Positions 26,010-34,855 of a stretch of DNA of 64,000 nucleotides are shown piece by piece. The stretch is from Methylobacterium currus (GTDB lineage Bacteria; Pseudomonadota; Alphaproteobacteria; Rhizobiales; Beijerinckiaceae), in assembly GCF_003058325.1 (NCBI RefSeq), contig NZ_CP028845.1:1-64000 (forward strand). Direction: 5' to 3'. Numbering within the stretch: position 1 is the first letter of the stretch; the number at the start of each line of letters is the position of its first letter. The position numbers and the translations under genes were made by a program. The notes below the pieces were generated by a model. It did no database searches, was not told the DNA's origin, and saw only the letters and a program-made list of their open reading frames with translations.

Positions 26010-26890
26010 TTAAGCAAAAATATCCGCATCAAGCACAGTTGGGTCGGCCAAAACTCTGATCGCCTCAATTATTTCACTAATGAAATCTGACACTATTTCG
26101 TTCTTAACAAGTTCTGCCGCCATATAACGAGCAATCAAAGGCTTGCTTGTTCCCAACTCTGTAACAGTCTTGCTGTGAAGATCATCATAAAGACCCTGAT
26201 CTTGCCGCTCTAACTCTTCTCGCATCGCCTGTTCGTAATCACCATTCAAGATGGCGTAATTGGTTCCTGCAGATGCCTCAGGATCTAGATTTTCTTCCAA
26301 TTCAAGCATGCGTGTCAGAAATCTATTCCAAGCCTGATCGCTATAGTTGAATTTTTATGCAAATCATTGTCAAATATAGTAAACACGTGCAAACCATGTG
26401 CTTGATAAAGATGATAAAACAAATCTATATTTTTTCCTCTAGCAGGAACAATAGATATTTCAAGTGCATTTATATATAAATCCAGGAATTTAGCAAAAAT
26501 CGGGAGCGCCGCTGCCTCTGTTGGCCCCTCGACAATTACGACTACCCTTGCAAAGAAGGCGTCAGCATGGATTGATTCGCAAATCAAATTATACCGCTCC
26601 TGTACTGAGGCCAGCGTCATAGGTTGTCTTGGATGAAGCGTTTTTCTGAGATGTAAAAGCACGTCTCCATCAGTTGAATGGACCTGCGTACAGGTTTCTT
26701 CTTCATCATCTGCACACTGTTCGACAAGTAAAATACGATCAGCCCTGGAAACGCTCACAAAATTAGAACTGTGTGTTAAGTAGAAAATTTGGTTGCCCGC
26801 CTTGGCCATATCCTCAAACAAACTCGCCAAACTACGCTGCGCATGAGGGTGTAGATAAATCTCAGGTTATTCTATCGCAATGATAGCCCC
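26010..26890 (-). pseudogene. OLD-family ATPase/TOPRIM nuclease, C-terminal remnant
   Basis: Reading the minus strand, AIIAIE, a stop codon and then PEIYLHPHAQRSLASLFEDM gives the end of an ABC-type ATPase (Walker B region with one codon turned to TAA). QIFYLTHSSNFVSVSRADRI follows. A TOPRIM nuclease domain comes next: VVIVEGPTEAAALPIFAKFL supplies the Glu and FTIFDNDLHKN the Asp pair. A one-base shift near 26350 moves to YSDQAWNRFLTRMLELEE and the helical C-terminus. The Walker A half is missing, replaced by an IS701 fragment. OLD proteins act in phage defence; this one is dead. Confidence 0.75.
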
Positions 26891-26924
26891 TCCCTGGGTA
26901 TGAGCGCATCGCGGTGAATTCAGT

Positions 26925-27421
26925 CTCGACAGAAAGGGAACGGCACCAAGGGTCGGCTGCGGGGCCGCTTCTGCGCGTTGCGCGTCCGGATGGCCGATGG
27001 TCCGACCCAGCGGATCGGCACAAAAGGTAACCAGCACCTGCCGGGAGACGAGGTCTGGCTGGTGCGCGAGGAGCGCGGCTCGGGCGAGCGCAAATACTAC
27101 CTCACGAACCTCCCCGCCGACGCGACCCTCAAGCAGCTGGCCGCAACGATCAAGGCGCGCTGGATCTGCGAGCAGGCGCACCAGCAGATGAAAGAGGAAC
27201 TCGGCCTCGACCACTTCGAGGGCCGCTCCTGGACTGGGCTGCATCGCCACGCGTTGATGACGATGATGGCCTACGCCTTCCTCCAATCTCGGCGCCGCGC
27301 AGCGACGGGACGGAAAAAAAAGAATCGCCTGCCCACCGCCCCAGCCCTCGATGCCGGCCATCCGCCAAGCCATCCTGGACCATCTCAGCCGGCCATCGCC
27401 GCAGCGATGCCCGCATTGTGA
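26925..27421 (+). pseudogene. IS701-family transposase, C-terminal fragment
   Basis: The frame reads RVRMADGPTQRIGTKGNQHL, DEVWLVREERGSGERKYYLT, IKARWICEQAHQQMKEELGL and DHFEGRSWTGLHRHALMTMM. This is the distal DDE region (catalytic Glu in QMKEELGL) and tail of IS701 transposases. The N-terminal two thirds are absent. Its left edge cuts the OLD remnant. Confidence 0.78.
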
Positions 27422-27470
27422 TGCCGCCCTCAACCAGCCACCTTAAGAACAATCTGCCAAAGTAGTGCTA

Positions 27471-27957
27471 TCAAACGGATGGTGCAGCGTTGCCGTTGAT
27501 GGCATCGAAAATGACGGCGGCTGGCTTGGTCCAGACGAAGGGTTTTGGCCTGTCGTTGTGCTCGGTGATGTAGCGGTTGATCGCGGCCTGAAGGTCGACG
27601 ATCCCGCTGAAGCTGCCACGTTTCAGCCTACGCTGGGTCAGGACGGAGAAGAAGCCCTCGACCGCGTTCATCCATGAGGCTGAGGTCGGAGTGAAGTGGA
27701 AGACCCAGCGCGGATGCCGGGCCAGCCAGGCCCGCACCTTTGGGTGCTTGTGCGTGCCGTAGTTGTCCAGGATCACGTGGATCAGTTTGCCGGCCGGCAC
27801 CGCCGCCTCGATCATGTTGAGGAAGCGCAGGAACTCCTCGTGGCGGTGACGCTGCATGCATCACCCGATCACCGTGCCCTCCAGCACGTCCAGCGCGGCA
27901 AACAGCGTCGTGGTGCCGTGGCGGATATAGTCGTGGGTCTGTGTCTCGGTGTCTCTT
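27471..27957 (-). pseudogene. IS630-family transposase, C-terminal half with a nonsense codon
   Basis: THDYIRHGTTTLFAALDVLE and GTVIG are followed by TGA where the family usually has Gln. CMQRHRHEEFLRFLNMIEAA and the DDE_3 core VILDNYGTHKHPKVRAWLAR, FTPTSASWMNAVEGFF then continue in the same frame to 27471. The N-terminal HTH half is missing. The edge at about 27957 is the junction with the IS481 fragment. Confidence 0.82.
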
Positions 27958-28368
27958 CCCTTCCGGGTTACGGACCTGCTGACTGATCGCGGATCCTGCT
28001 TCACGGCCGACGCCTTCGAAGCAGCTTGCTGGCGACACGAGATCGAGCACCGCAAGACTAGACCCTACACCCCGAAAACCAACGGTATGGTCGAGCGCTT
28101 CGACGGTCGGGTGCAACGTGAGATGCTCGGCATTACGATCTACAGCCATCAGGATCTGGAAATCCTGCTGGCCGGCTTCAACCTGGCCTACAATGGTCGT
28201 CGACAGCGTGCCCTGAAAGGTCTCCCGCCCGAGATGGTCCTGCACCAACGCCTGAAGGACAAGCCTGCCTTGGTTCGCGCGGCAGCCAAGGAGGCTAATC
28301 CCGCCGCGTTGGATTGCGCGCTCAAGGTTGTTGCCGACACCAAGGAGGCCTCACAGTTAGACAGCTAA
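27958..28368 (+). pseudogene. IS481-family transposase, C-terminal fragment
   Basis: The translation VTDLLTDRGSCFTADAFEAA, RHEIEHRKTRPYTPKTNGMV and ERFDGRVQREMLGITIYSHQ contains the second Asp and the catalytic Glu of the rve DDE core. It ends with the usual GLPPEMVLHQRL segment. The first half, with the HTH and first Asp, is missing. Confidence 0.8.
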
Positions 28369-28371
28369 AGA

Positions 28372-30465
28372 TCAAACTTGGCCCAGCAATTCACTTCTAG
28401 TTCCTAGTCTTGAAAGATAATCTTTCAGATTTTCTCTGGGTGGCTTCCTTATGGAGACCGCAGAAATCACATCTTTAATTGCAACATTGCCATCTTGTCC
28501 AAGTAGTGAGAGATCATCTAGAAGTGGCCCGATGATGCCTTCTTCAAAGACATCTGAGAGCCTAGCTGGGTTTCCTAGGTTTTGTCGTGCAAATACCATT
28601 TTAGCACCGGCCACGAAATTCTGGTAAAAACAGACGCTTTCAGCATAGGCGTTTGGTGCCCCGGGAACATAATCTGCGCCAAAATTTTTAAGGATATTGG
28701 TCCACGCTTGGGCGGCGCTCTCCACGACCTCTGGGGAGCCAAACCAGAAGCTATCATCAAACCCTACGTATTCCGGGCCAAGCAGATACATACCTACGAT
28801 AGTCGCTCTATCCGCAGTTAATCGAATTAATTCACCCGGATCAGCTTGAAACATTTCAAGATCAATTCGCATCCGAATTACATAATCATATTCGTACATC
28901 GTTTTACGATCAATCAGTGCATTGCAGGCATGTATCTTATACCACAATTTTGACTGATTAATGGGAGGCATCGCCCTGGGGCTTCGCGACTGCCACCAGG
29001 TCTCAAGCTCTAGTTTGAACTCATCCTCATCCTCAACAACGACATCTTTTGCGCCGTAAAAACTGCGGAGAGTATCAACGTTATTCTCAACGCCGTCGAT
29101 CGCCGCTAGGGTGGTTCCAAAGTTCTGACGCGTTACTAGTCCCCTTTCAGAAAGGCTCTTAAGTGCTGGAATGCCACTAATCGAGATTAACCTCTCGTCT
29201 TCGGTTGGCAATTTAGCACTTGATCTCCATGTATGCACATATATATCGACGTCAAAAGCTTCAAGCAGCGGCGCCCAGCTCTTATACGATTTTCTAAAAT
29301 TCCGCATCTGACCGGATATGCATAGCGCTACCTTTGGGCGACCAATCCGACGGGGCGTACCTATCTTCCATGTCGGCCACGGAAATTCTTCCAATTGAGG
29401 TTGCACTTGAGATATGCTCTTCTTTTCATGGCAGCTAAAGAAATTCGCGTGCCGTAGCGCGATCAAAAGTTTATGAGGATCAGAATGCTGAAGATAGCAT
29501 ATAGCTTGTTCCATACACTTCAGTTCTCCCTGCACATCCTGTAGAGCCGAATATGCTCGACACTTCACGATTGCGGCAGGGCCCGTTTTTCCATAATCGA
29601 CTTCATATTTCTCAACAATCCCTATTGCCTCACGAAAATGCTTCCTCTTCAGGCAATCATTCGCGAGCGCTACCATCAAGTCATGATTGCCTGGGTCCAA
29701 TTTATACAGAGTCCGCAGCACAAAGGTTTGGTATTGTCCATTGGCTCTCAGAGGATGCCAGCTTAGTGCCTTAAGATACCCAACAACGCGCTTATTGTTT
29801 TCGCCCTTATTAAATCTCTGCCAGACATTTGCGCTGAAGGCGTCTATTTCATCGAGATTTGTAATACTTAATACATCGAAAGAGCCAGAAATAATTTGCT
29901 GATTAAAATCATATTTCTCTAGAGTTGATAGATGACACATTTTGTCTAATAGGCTTTCCCGCATTTTATCAAGATTATCTGTATACTCCCTATGACAATG
30001 CTTGATGCCGTTGTTAATAATTTCATAGACTGTATCAAAAATATACATCTTCGACGCAAGCCTGAATAACAAAGGATACATCCAAAAGTGATCCGGTGTA
30101 TCATGCAATATTTCCGTAGCTATTGCGTAAGACTCCTCCCATTGTCCATCATTTTCTAAAAGGGTGGCGAGGTTGCCCTTCAGTTCTACGACTTTTGGAA
30201 ATTGCCGGACACTTGCTCTCAGAAAGGCAATAGCGTTATATCCAAGCCCAAGTTCGTACAATGAGATAGAGAGAAATATCATTGCTTCGACATTATGCGG
30301 ACGTATGGATAACTCTCTCTCGCATATATTTTTTAAATGTAGAAAGTTTCCGGCATCTCTATTTTGCGAATAGAGACTATGTTCAGGTTTAGAAATGAAA
30401 GCCAGTTCTTCGATTTCAAATTTACTTGATGCACGATTTTCATGAACAGACATAACTGCAAACAC
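28372..30465 (-). CDS. TPR protein with C-terminal glycan-cluster domain of unknown function
   Basis: This protein has up to 697 residues; the first Met of the MFAVMSVHENRASSKFEIEE start could be either of two. Residues ~40-350 form helical TPR-like repeats (HNVEAMIFLSISLYELGLGY, VVELKGNLATLLENDGQWEE, HDLMVALANDCLKRKHFREA). From about residue 380 a separate domain begins with VALCISGQMRNFRKSYKSWA. It contains DVDIYVHTWRSSA and YEYDYVIRMRIDLEM, a pattern seen in uncharacterised transferase-like proteins of capsule and LPS clusters. The gene is much more AT-rich than the tra genes, consistent with recent acquisition. A glycosyltransferase role is plausible but not shown. Confidence 0.6.
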   Translation of the reverse strand: MFAVMSVHENRASSKFEIEELAFISKPEHSLYSQNRDAGNFLHLKNICERELSIRPHNVEAMIFLSISLYELGLGYNAIAFLRASVRQFPKVVELKGNLATLLENDGQWEESYAIATEILHDTPDHFWMYPLLFRLASKMYIFDTVYEIINNGIKHCHREYTDNLDKMRESLLDKMCHLSTLEKYDFNQQIISGSFDVLSITNLDEIDAFSANVWQRFNKGENNKRVVGYLKALSWHPLRANGQYQTFVLRTLYKLDPGNHDLMVALANDCLKRKHFREAIGIVEKYEVDYGKTGPAAIVKCRAYSALQDVQGELKCMEQAICYLQHSDPHKLLIALRHANFFSCHEKKSISQVQPQLEEFPWPTWKIGTPRRIGRPKVALCISGQMRNFRKSYKSWAPLLEAFDVDIYVHTWRSSAKLPTEDERLISISGIPALKSLSERGLVTRQNFGTTLAAIDGVENNVDTLRSFYGAKDVVVEDEDEFKLELETWWQSRSPRAMPPINQSKLWYKIHACNALIDRKTMYEYDYVIRMRIDLEMFQADPGELIRLTADRATIVGMYLLGPEYVGFDDSFWFGSPEVVESAAQAWTNILKNFGADYVPGAPNAYAESVCFYQNFVAGAKMVFARQNLGNPARLSDVFEEGIIGPLLDDLSLLGQDGNVAIKDVISAVSIRKPPRENLKDYLSRLGTRSELLGQV

Positions 30466-30614
30466 CTGCCCGCTTCGAGTGAGGTTCTTTTATCACGGGC
30501 AAACTCGGGCGGCCAGAGACGACGCTGGGCCCCTTGTTCACGCCGCCGTTCACGAGTGGACCGAAACAAGAAAGGATCGTGTCCCAGGGCATGGTGTGGC
30601 TGCGTATGGTCCAC

Positions 30615-30667
30615 TGTGATTAGGCGTGGAACAAGGACCCCGTTTACGGGGTGATCGGCGTCCAAAC
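30615..30667. repeat. IS21-type terminus remnant (left flank of the ISL3 nest)
   Basis: TGTGATTAGGCGTGGAACAA, GGACCCCGTTTACGGGG and TGATCGGCGTCCAAAC match, with few changes, the right end of the intact IS21 element at 46539-49035 read on its minus strand. The other end of the same IS type occurs at 37175-37193, so an IS21 copy was the landing site of the ISL3 element. The rest of 30466-30614 holds nothing recognisable. Confidence 0.75.
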
Positions 30668-30764
30668 GGGGTTCATCCGCGCTTTCAGTGCTGAGGAGTG
30701 GGAACAGGCGTTGATCCGCGTGGTCGCCGTAGGGCAGCACGATGCCGATCTCGAACCCGTCGAT

Positions 30765-31434
30765 GCCGTCAGTCCCGGACGGCCTTCACGTCGATGATCT
30801 GACGCTGAACTCGGTTGGGCTGATGATCACCGCCCACACCACCGCGGACTAGGCGACCTGTCCGAGCTGCGGACAGTCGTCGAGGCGGGTACACAGCGCG
30901 TATTGGCGAACACTCAAGGATCTGCCGTGGCAAGATCGAGCCGTGACGTGGCACCTGCGCGTACGCCGCTTCCGCTGGGGTCACTGCCCGGGGCGGATCT
31001 TCGCCGAACCTGCAGCAGGGCTGGGCCCACCCAAGGCACGCCGCAGCGAACGGTTGGCTGAGGCTCAGAACGACATCGGCATGGTGCTCGGCGGCGAGCC
31101 CGGCGCTCGATTGTCACGACGATTGGCGATGCCCGTCAGCGGCAACACGGTTCTGAGCCTGATCCGTCGACGCGCCATTGTCTCGTCACCACCACCGCGC
31201 GTGGTCGGAATTGATGATTGGGCGTGGCGGCGCGGCCATTCCTACGGCACCATCGTCTGCGACCTGGAGCGGCGGCGTGTCATCGACCTACTGCCTGGCC
31301 GCTCCGCGACACGGATGGGGACTGGCTTGCCTCCCATCCGAGCGTAGCCGTCGTCAGCCGCGACCGTGCCGGACCCTACGCCGAGGCTGCGCGCACAGGC
31401 GCGCCGGCGGCAACGCAGGTTGCAGATCGCTGGT
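30765..31434 (+). pseudogene. ISL3 transposase, 5' exon-like part
   Basis: VPDGLHVDDLTLNSVGLMIT runs to a TAG, then ATCPSCGQSSRRVHSAYWRT (zinc-ribbon N-terminus), LKDLPWQDRAVTWHLRVRRF, ARLSRRLAMPVSGNTVLSLI and [20 protein letters not shown]. The last carries the first catalytic Asp pair. After a frameshift near 31310, [20 protein letters not shown] and ATQVADRW end exactly at the intron boundary. Confidence 0.8.
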
Positions 31435-33786
31435 GTGCGACCTGAGGGCTGCTGGAACCCACACCGCTCCAGTAGCCCGCAAGGTCCGATGGAGGAGTGT
31501 CCTGCAAGGGAACCTCGTCCACCCGAGTGCTGCTACCCGGACGTGCGAAGGAGCAATCCGACGTGCGAAGCTCCGGGGACAACGGCCCTAATCTGGAAGC
31601 ACCAATCCGGAGGCGGCCCAGCAGAGGATGGAAGGCTGAACGTGTGTGAACGCCCGCAGTCAAGGTCCGTCATCGGCAACCGGCCAAAGGTGCTGTCAGG
31701 CCGGCGCCAAAACGGCACGCGGGTCGGATCGTCGAGTGTCAGCATCGACGACGGTGGCACCATGACCCGCCGGACCATAGGGCGCAGCCTCCCCATCCGC
31801 TTCTCCCCATCGGGCAACAGGGTAAGCCCCACCCGTCCCGCCGCCGCAAGGCGACGGTCTCCCGACCGCAAGGAAGGGCATGGCGGAGGGGGTAGAGGAA
31901 CGGCGGAGCAAGCGAAGGCCGCCCTGTAACCGGGCGGACAGGGCCTCGGCGACGAGGAGATACCCGACCCGAAAGGGTGCTGACTTCCGTCACGGTCTCA
32001 ACGGTCGAGACGCTTTGGATCGCTTGGACTTGCCGGGGACGTTGGACGGTGACAGCCGAACTGACCGGTGAACGCGGACAGACGACGTGGCCCGAGATCG
32101 ACTGGGCCGCGACGGAGGACGCCGTGAAGCGATTGCAGGGCCGCATCTTCCGTGCCGCGGCGGCCGGGAAGGCTCGGCAGGTCAAGAACCTGCAGAAGCT
32201 CCTGGTTCGCTCCACATCCGCAAAACGGCTCGCGGTCCGCCGGGTGACCCAGCAGAACGCGGGCCGCGAAACGCCCGGCATCGACGGCGTGGTGTGCAGG
32301 ACGCCTGAGAGCCGGATGAGGTTGGCCGATCATGGCCTCGGCCTGAGGGGCTACCGGCCGCAGCCGGTCCGGCGGGTGTACATCCCCAAGCCGGACGGGC
32401 GGCAGCGCCCCCTGGGCATCCCGACGGTCCGGGACCGGGCCATGCAGATGCTCGTCAAACTGGCGTTGGAACCCGAATGGGAGACGCGCTTCGAGGCGAA
32501 CAGCTACGGGTTCCGACCCGGACGGTGCACGATGGACGCGATCGTGGCCCTGCACGCGACGCTGGCTCCGGCCGGTGCGAGTGGCTGGCTGCTCGACGCG
32601 GACATCGCCGGCTGCTTCGACGCCATCGGACACGATCCGTTGCTGGCGAGGCTGCCGGTGTTCACCACCACGATCCGGCGCTGGCTCAAAGCCGGCGCGG
32701 TGGATCTCGGCAGGTGGTCGGCGACGACGGCCGGGACGCCGCAAGGTGGCCCCCTGTCGCCGTTGCTGGCCAACGTCGCGCTCGACGGCATGGAGCGGCT
32801 CTTCGGAGCCGAGGATGATCGGGGCCGGTACGTCCGCCCGAGCCTGCGCAGCGGTGAGAACCGCGGCGTCAGCCTGATCCGCTACGCCGACGACCTGGTG
32901 GTGACGGCACCGACACAGGAGGTCCTGCAGACCCACGTCGTTCCCGCGCTCGCCCGGTTCCTGGGTGCACGCGGGCTGCAGCTGAGCGAGGCGAAGACCC
33001 GGATCGTTCACATCGACGACGGTGTGGACTTCCTGGGCTTCACCGTCCGACGCATCCGGGGCAAGGTTCTGACGCGGCCGCAGAAGGCCAAGGTGGTGCG
33101 GCACCTGCGCGCCATCGGGGACTACCTGCGCGACCATCGCCAGGCCAGCCCGAGCCAGGTGATCGCCGCCCTGAACCCGGTGATCCGGGGCTGGACGGCC
33201 TACTACCGGCACGGCGCGTCGAAACACGCGTTCCACACGGCGGATCATCGCGTCTTCGCCAAGCTGTGGCGGTGGGCCAAGCGGCGCCATCCGACCAAGG
33301 CGGCGGGATGGGTCCGGTCGAGGTACTTCGACCCGGCGTGGAACTTCGTGGACGGCAAGGCCAAGCTCGTGCGGCACGACGAGGTGGGGATCGTCCGGCA
33401 TGCGAAGGTCCAGGGCAAGCGCAGCCCGCTCAACCCCGACGACCGAACGTACTGGCAGGCCCGGCGGCGTCGGCGACTGGACGAGACGATGCGGTCTCGC
33501 ACGCGAGCGATGCTGCTACGGCAGCAGGACTATCGCTGTGCACTGTGCGGCGTGACGTTCGACCCCGACGAGGACATCACCTTCGTCGAGGTCCACCACG
33601 ACACACCGCGCCAGTGCGGCGGGACGGACCGGATCACCAACCTGAAGCTGGTGCATCGGTGGTGCCACAAGGCTCACCACGCGCGGACGATGCGCCAGGC
33701 GGCCGAGGCTTGAGCCGGATGACGAGAGATCGTCCCGTCCGGTTCTGAGGGGGCTAGGGCTCGGCAACGAGCCCCGGCTACCCGAC
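31435..33786 (+). ncRNA. Group II intron inside the ISL3 transposase gene
   Basis: The intron begins GTGCGAC (group II 5' consensus GUGYG) and ends CTACCCGAC (3' AY). Just before the 3' end is a domain V hairpin: GAGCCGGATGACGAGAG pairing with CGTCCCGTCCGGTTC, with the catalytic AGC. A domain VI stem with GGGGCTAGGGCTCGGC and GAGCCCCGGCTACC follows. About 600 nt of structured RNA (31435-32048) precede the maturase gene. Exon joining would restore DRW-(Y)-LLVNASEALRGIVERH of the transposase. The 5' exon end IBS1 was not matched to a certain EBS1 by eye. Confidence 0.88.
32049..33713 (+). CDS. ltrA: Group II intron reverse transcriptase/maturase with HNH domain
   Basis: This intron-encoded protein has about 554 residues from GTG 32049 (VTAELTGERGQTTWPEIDWA). 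The RT domain has RT0/RT1 motifs (ETPGIDGVV, VYIPKPDGRQRPLGIPTVRD), RT2/3 (YGFRPGRCTMDAI, DADIAGCFDAIGHD), RT4 GTPQGGPLSPLLANVALDGM, RT5 RYADDLVV and RT7 VDFLGFTVRR. Domain X includes LNPVIRGWTAYYRHGASKHA. The C-terminal HNH endonuclease has CALC, EVHHDTPRQCGGTDRITNLK and HRWCHKAHH. The protein splices the intron and drives retrohoming. The gene is intact and lies within domain IV. Confidence 0.93.
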   Translation: MTAELTGERGQTTWPEIDWAATEDAVKRLQGRIFRAAAAGKARQVKNLQKLLVRSTSAKRLAVRRVTQQNAGRETPGIDGVVCRTPESRMRLADHGLGLRGYRPQPVRRVYIPKPDGRQRPLGIPTVRDRAMQMLVKLALEPEWETRFEANSYGFRPGRCTMDAIVALHATLAPAGASGWLLDADIAGCFDAIGHDPLLARLPVFTTTIRRWLKAGAVDLGRWSATTAGTPQGGPLSPLLANVALDGMERLFGAEDDRGRYVRPSLRSGENRGVSLIRYADDLVVTAPTQEVLQTHVVPALARFLGARGLQLSEAKTRIVHIDDGVDFLGFTVRRIRGKVLTRPQKAKVVRHLRAIGDYLRDHRQASPSQVIAALNPVIRGWTAYYRHGASKHAFHTADHRVFAKLWRWAKRRHPTKAAGWVRSRYFDPAWNFVDGKAKLVRHDEVGIVRHAKVQGKRSPLNPDDRTYWQARRRRRLDETMRSRTRAMLLRQQDYRCALCGVTFDPDEDITFVEVHHDTPRQCGGTDRITNLKLVHRWCHKAHHARTMRQAAEA

Positions 33787-33911
33787 ACCTGCTCGTCAAT
33801 GCCTCAGAGGCACTGCGCGGCATCGTCGAACGGCACCAGTCCGAGATCAGGACCGTGGCGAACCACTTCATGGCCGAGCCTTCTCTCCCTCGCGATCCAA
33901 CGGAGACCGAG
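33787..33911 (+). pseudogene. ISL3 transposase, middle part
   Basis: Directly after the intron the frame reads LLVNASEALRGIVERHQSEI, typical of the ISL3 core after ADRW. It runs into ACCGAG, where the IS21 element is inserted (33906-33911). The same ACCGAG is found on the far side of the IS21. Confidence 0.75.
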
Positions 33912-33988
33912 TGTCAACGGGCACCGAAGTCTCCGCAATTGTGGGCTTTCAAAATTCCCTGGCCGGCGGGTTCGGTGCGGATCGGTGA

Positions 33989-34855
33989 TCAGCCGGCCGT
34001 GTGATCGGAGGCAGCCTTTCCGGGTGGACGACCGCGACGCCTGGGTGCGGGCGGCGGAACGATCAGGGCCTTGGAGCGGACGTGCTCGGGGACGAGGTCG
34101 GCGTGCTGGCGCAGGCGGTAGCTCGCCCCCTCGATCTGGATCACCACGGCATGGTGGAGGAGTCGGTCGAGCAGGGCTGTCGCCACGACCGGATCACCGA
34201 ACACCTCGCCCCACTCGGCGAAGCCGCGGTTCGAAGTCAGGATCATCGCCCCGCGCTCGTAGCGCGCGTTGACGAGTTGGAAGAACAGGTTGCCGCCACC
34301 GGGGACGACGGGGAGGTAGCCGATCTCGTCCACGACCAGCAGCGAGGCCCGGCAGAGATAGCGGATGCGCTCGCGCAGGGAGCCGTCGCGCTCGGCCTTG
34401 GCCAGCGAGGTCACGAGGTCGGCCAGCGTCGAGAACACGACGCTGCGCCCGGCCTTGACCGCCTCGACGGCGAGCGCGATCGCCAGATGGCTCTTGCCGG
34501 TGCCGGGTGGTCCGAGCAGATGGACGACCTCGGCCCGGTCGATGAAGGTCAGTTCCGCCAGCGCCAGGACGCGCTCGCGGTCGAGCGAGGGCTGGAAGGC
34601 AAAGTCGAACCCGGACAGCGTCTTGATCGTGGTCAGGCGCGCGACCAGCAGGGCGGTCTTCACGCGGCGGTTCTCGCGCAGCGTCAGTTCCTCGGTCAGG
34701 ATCACGTCGAGGGCGGCCAAGCCGTCGATCTCGCCCTGCTCGATGCGCCGGACCGTCGCGTCGAGCACCTCCAGGGCGCGCGGCATGCGCAGGCCGACCA
34801 AGCTGCGCTTGATGCTGTCGAGGGTCGTGATGGCACAGGATGCGGTGCGGCTCAT
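33989..34855 (-). CDS. istB: IS21 helper ATPase IstB (copy 1)
   Basis: The 288-residue AAA+ ATPase assists IstA. It starts MSRTASCAITTLDSIKRSLV on an ATGA overlap with istA. Walker A is LLGPPGTGKSHLAIALAVEA and Walker [13 protein letters not shown], followed by [20 protein letters not shown] and the arginine-finger region LLDRLLHHAVVIQIEG. The C-terminal tail is basic and Pro-rich. Confidence 0.93.
   Translation of the reverse strand: MSRTASCAITTLDSIKRSLVGLRMPRALEVLDATVRRIEQGEIDGLAALDVILTEELTLRENRRVKTALLVARLTTIKTLSGFDFAFQPSLDRERVLALAELTFIDRAEVVHLLGPPGTGKSHLAIALAVEAVKAGRSVVFSTLADLVTSLAKAERDGSLRERIRYLCRASLLVVDEIGYLPVVPGGGNLFFQLVNARYERGAMILTSNRGFAEWGEVFGDPVVATALLDRLLHHAVVIQIEGASYRLRQHADLVPEHVRSKALIVPPPAPRRRGRPPGKAASDHTAG

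Noticed and set aside
30333..30740. 135-codon minus-strand frame before the TPR gene
   Set aside because: It spans the IS21 terminus remnant and has no recognisable similarity. The TPR gene starts within it in another frame.
31998..33401. 467-codon minus-strand frame opposite the intron maturase
   Set aside because: Antisense shadow of a clearly coding RT gene.
32049..33713. Reverse transcriptase as part of a diversity-generating retroelement, retron or defence RT
   Set aside because: Domain V/VI hairpins, GTGCGAC and CCCGAC ends, domain X and an HNH domain identify a group II intron. No template/variable repeat pair or msr-msd-like RNA was seen.
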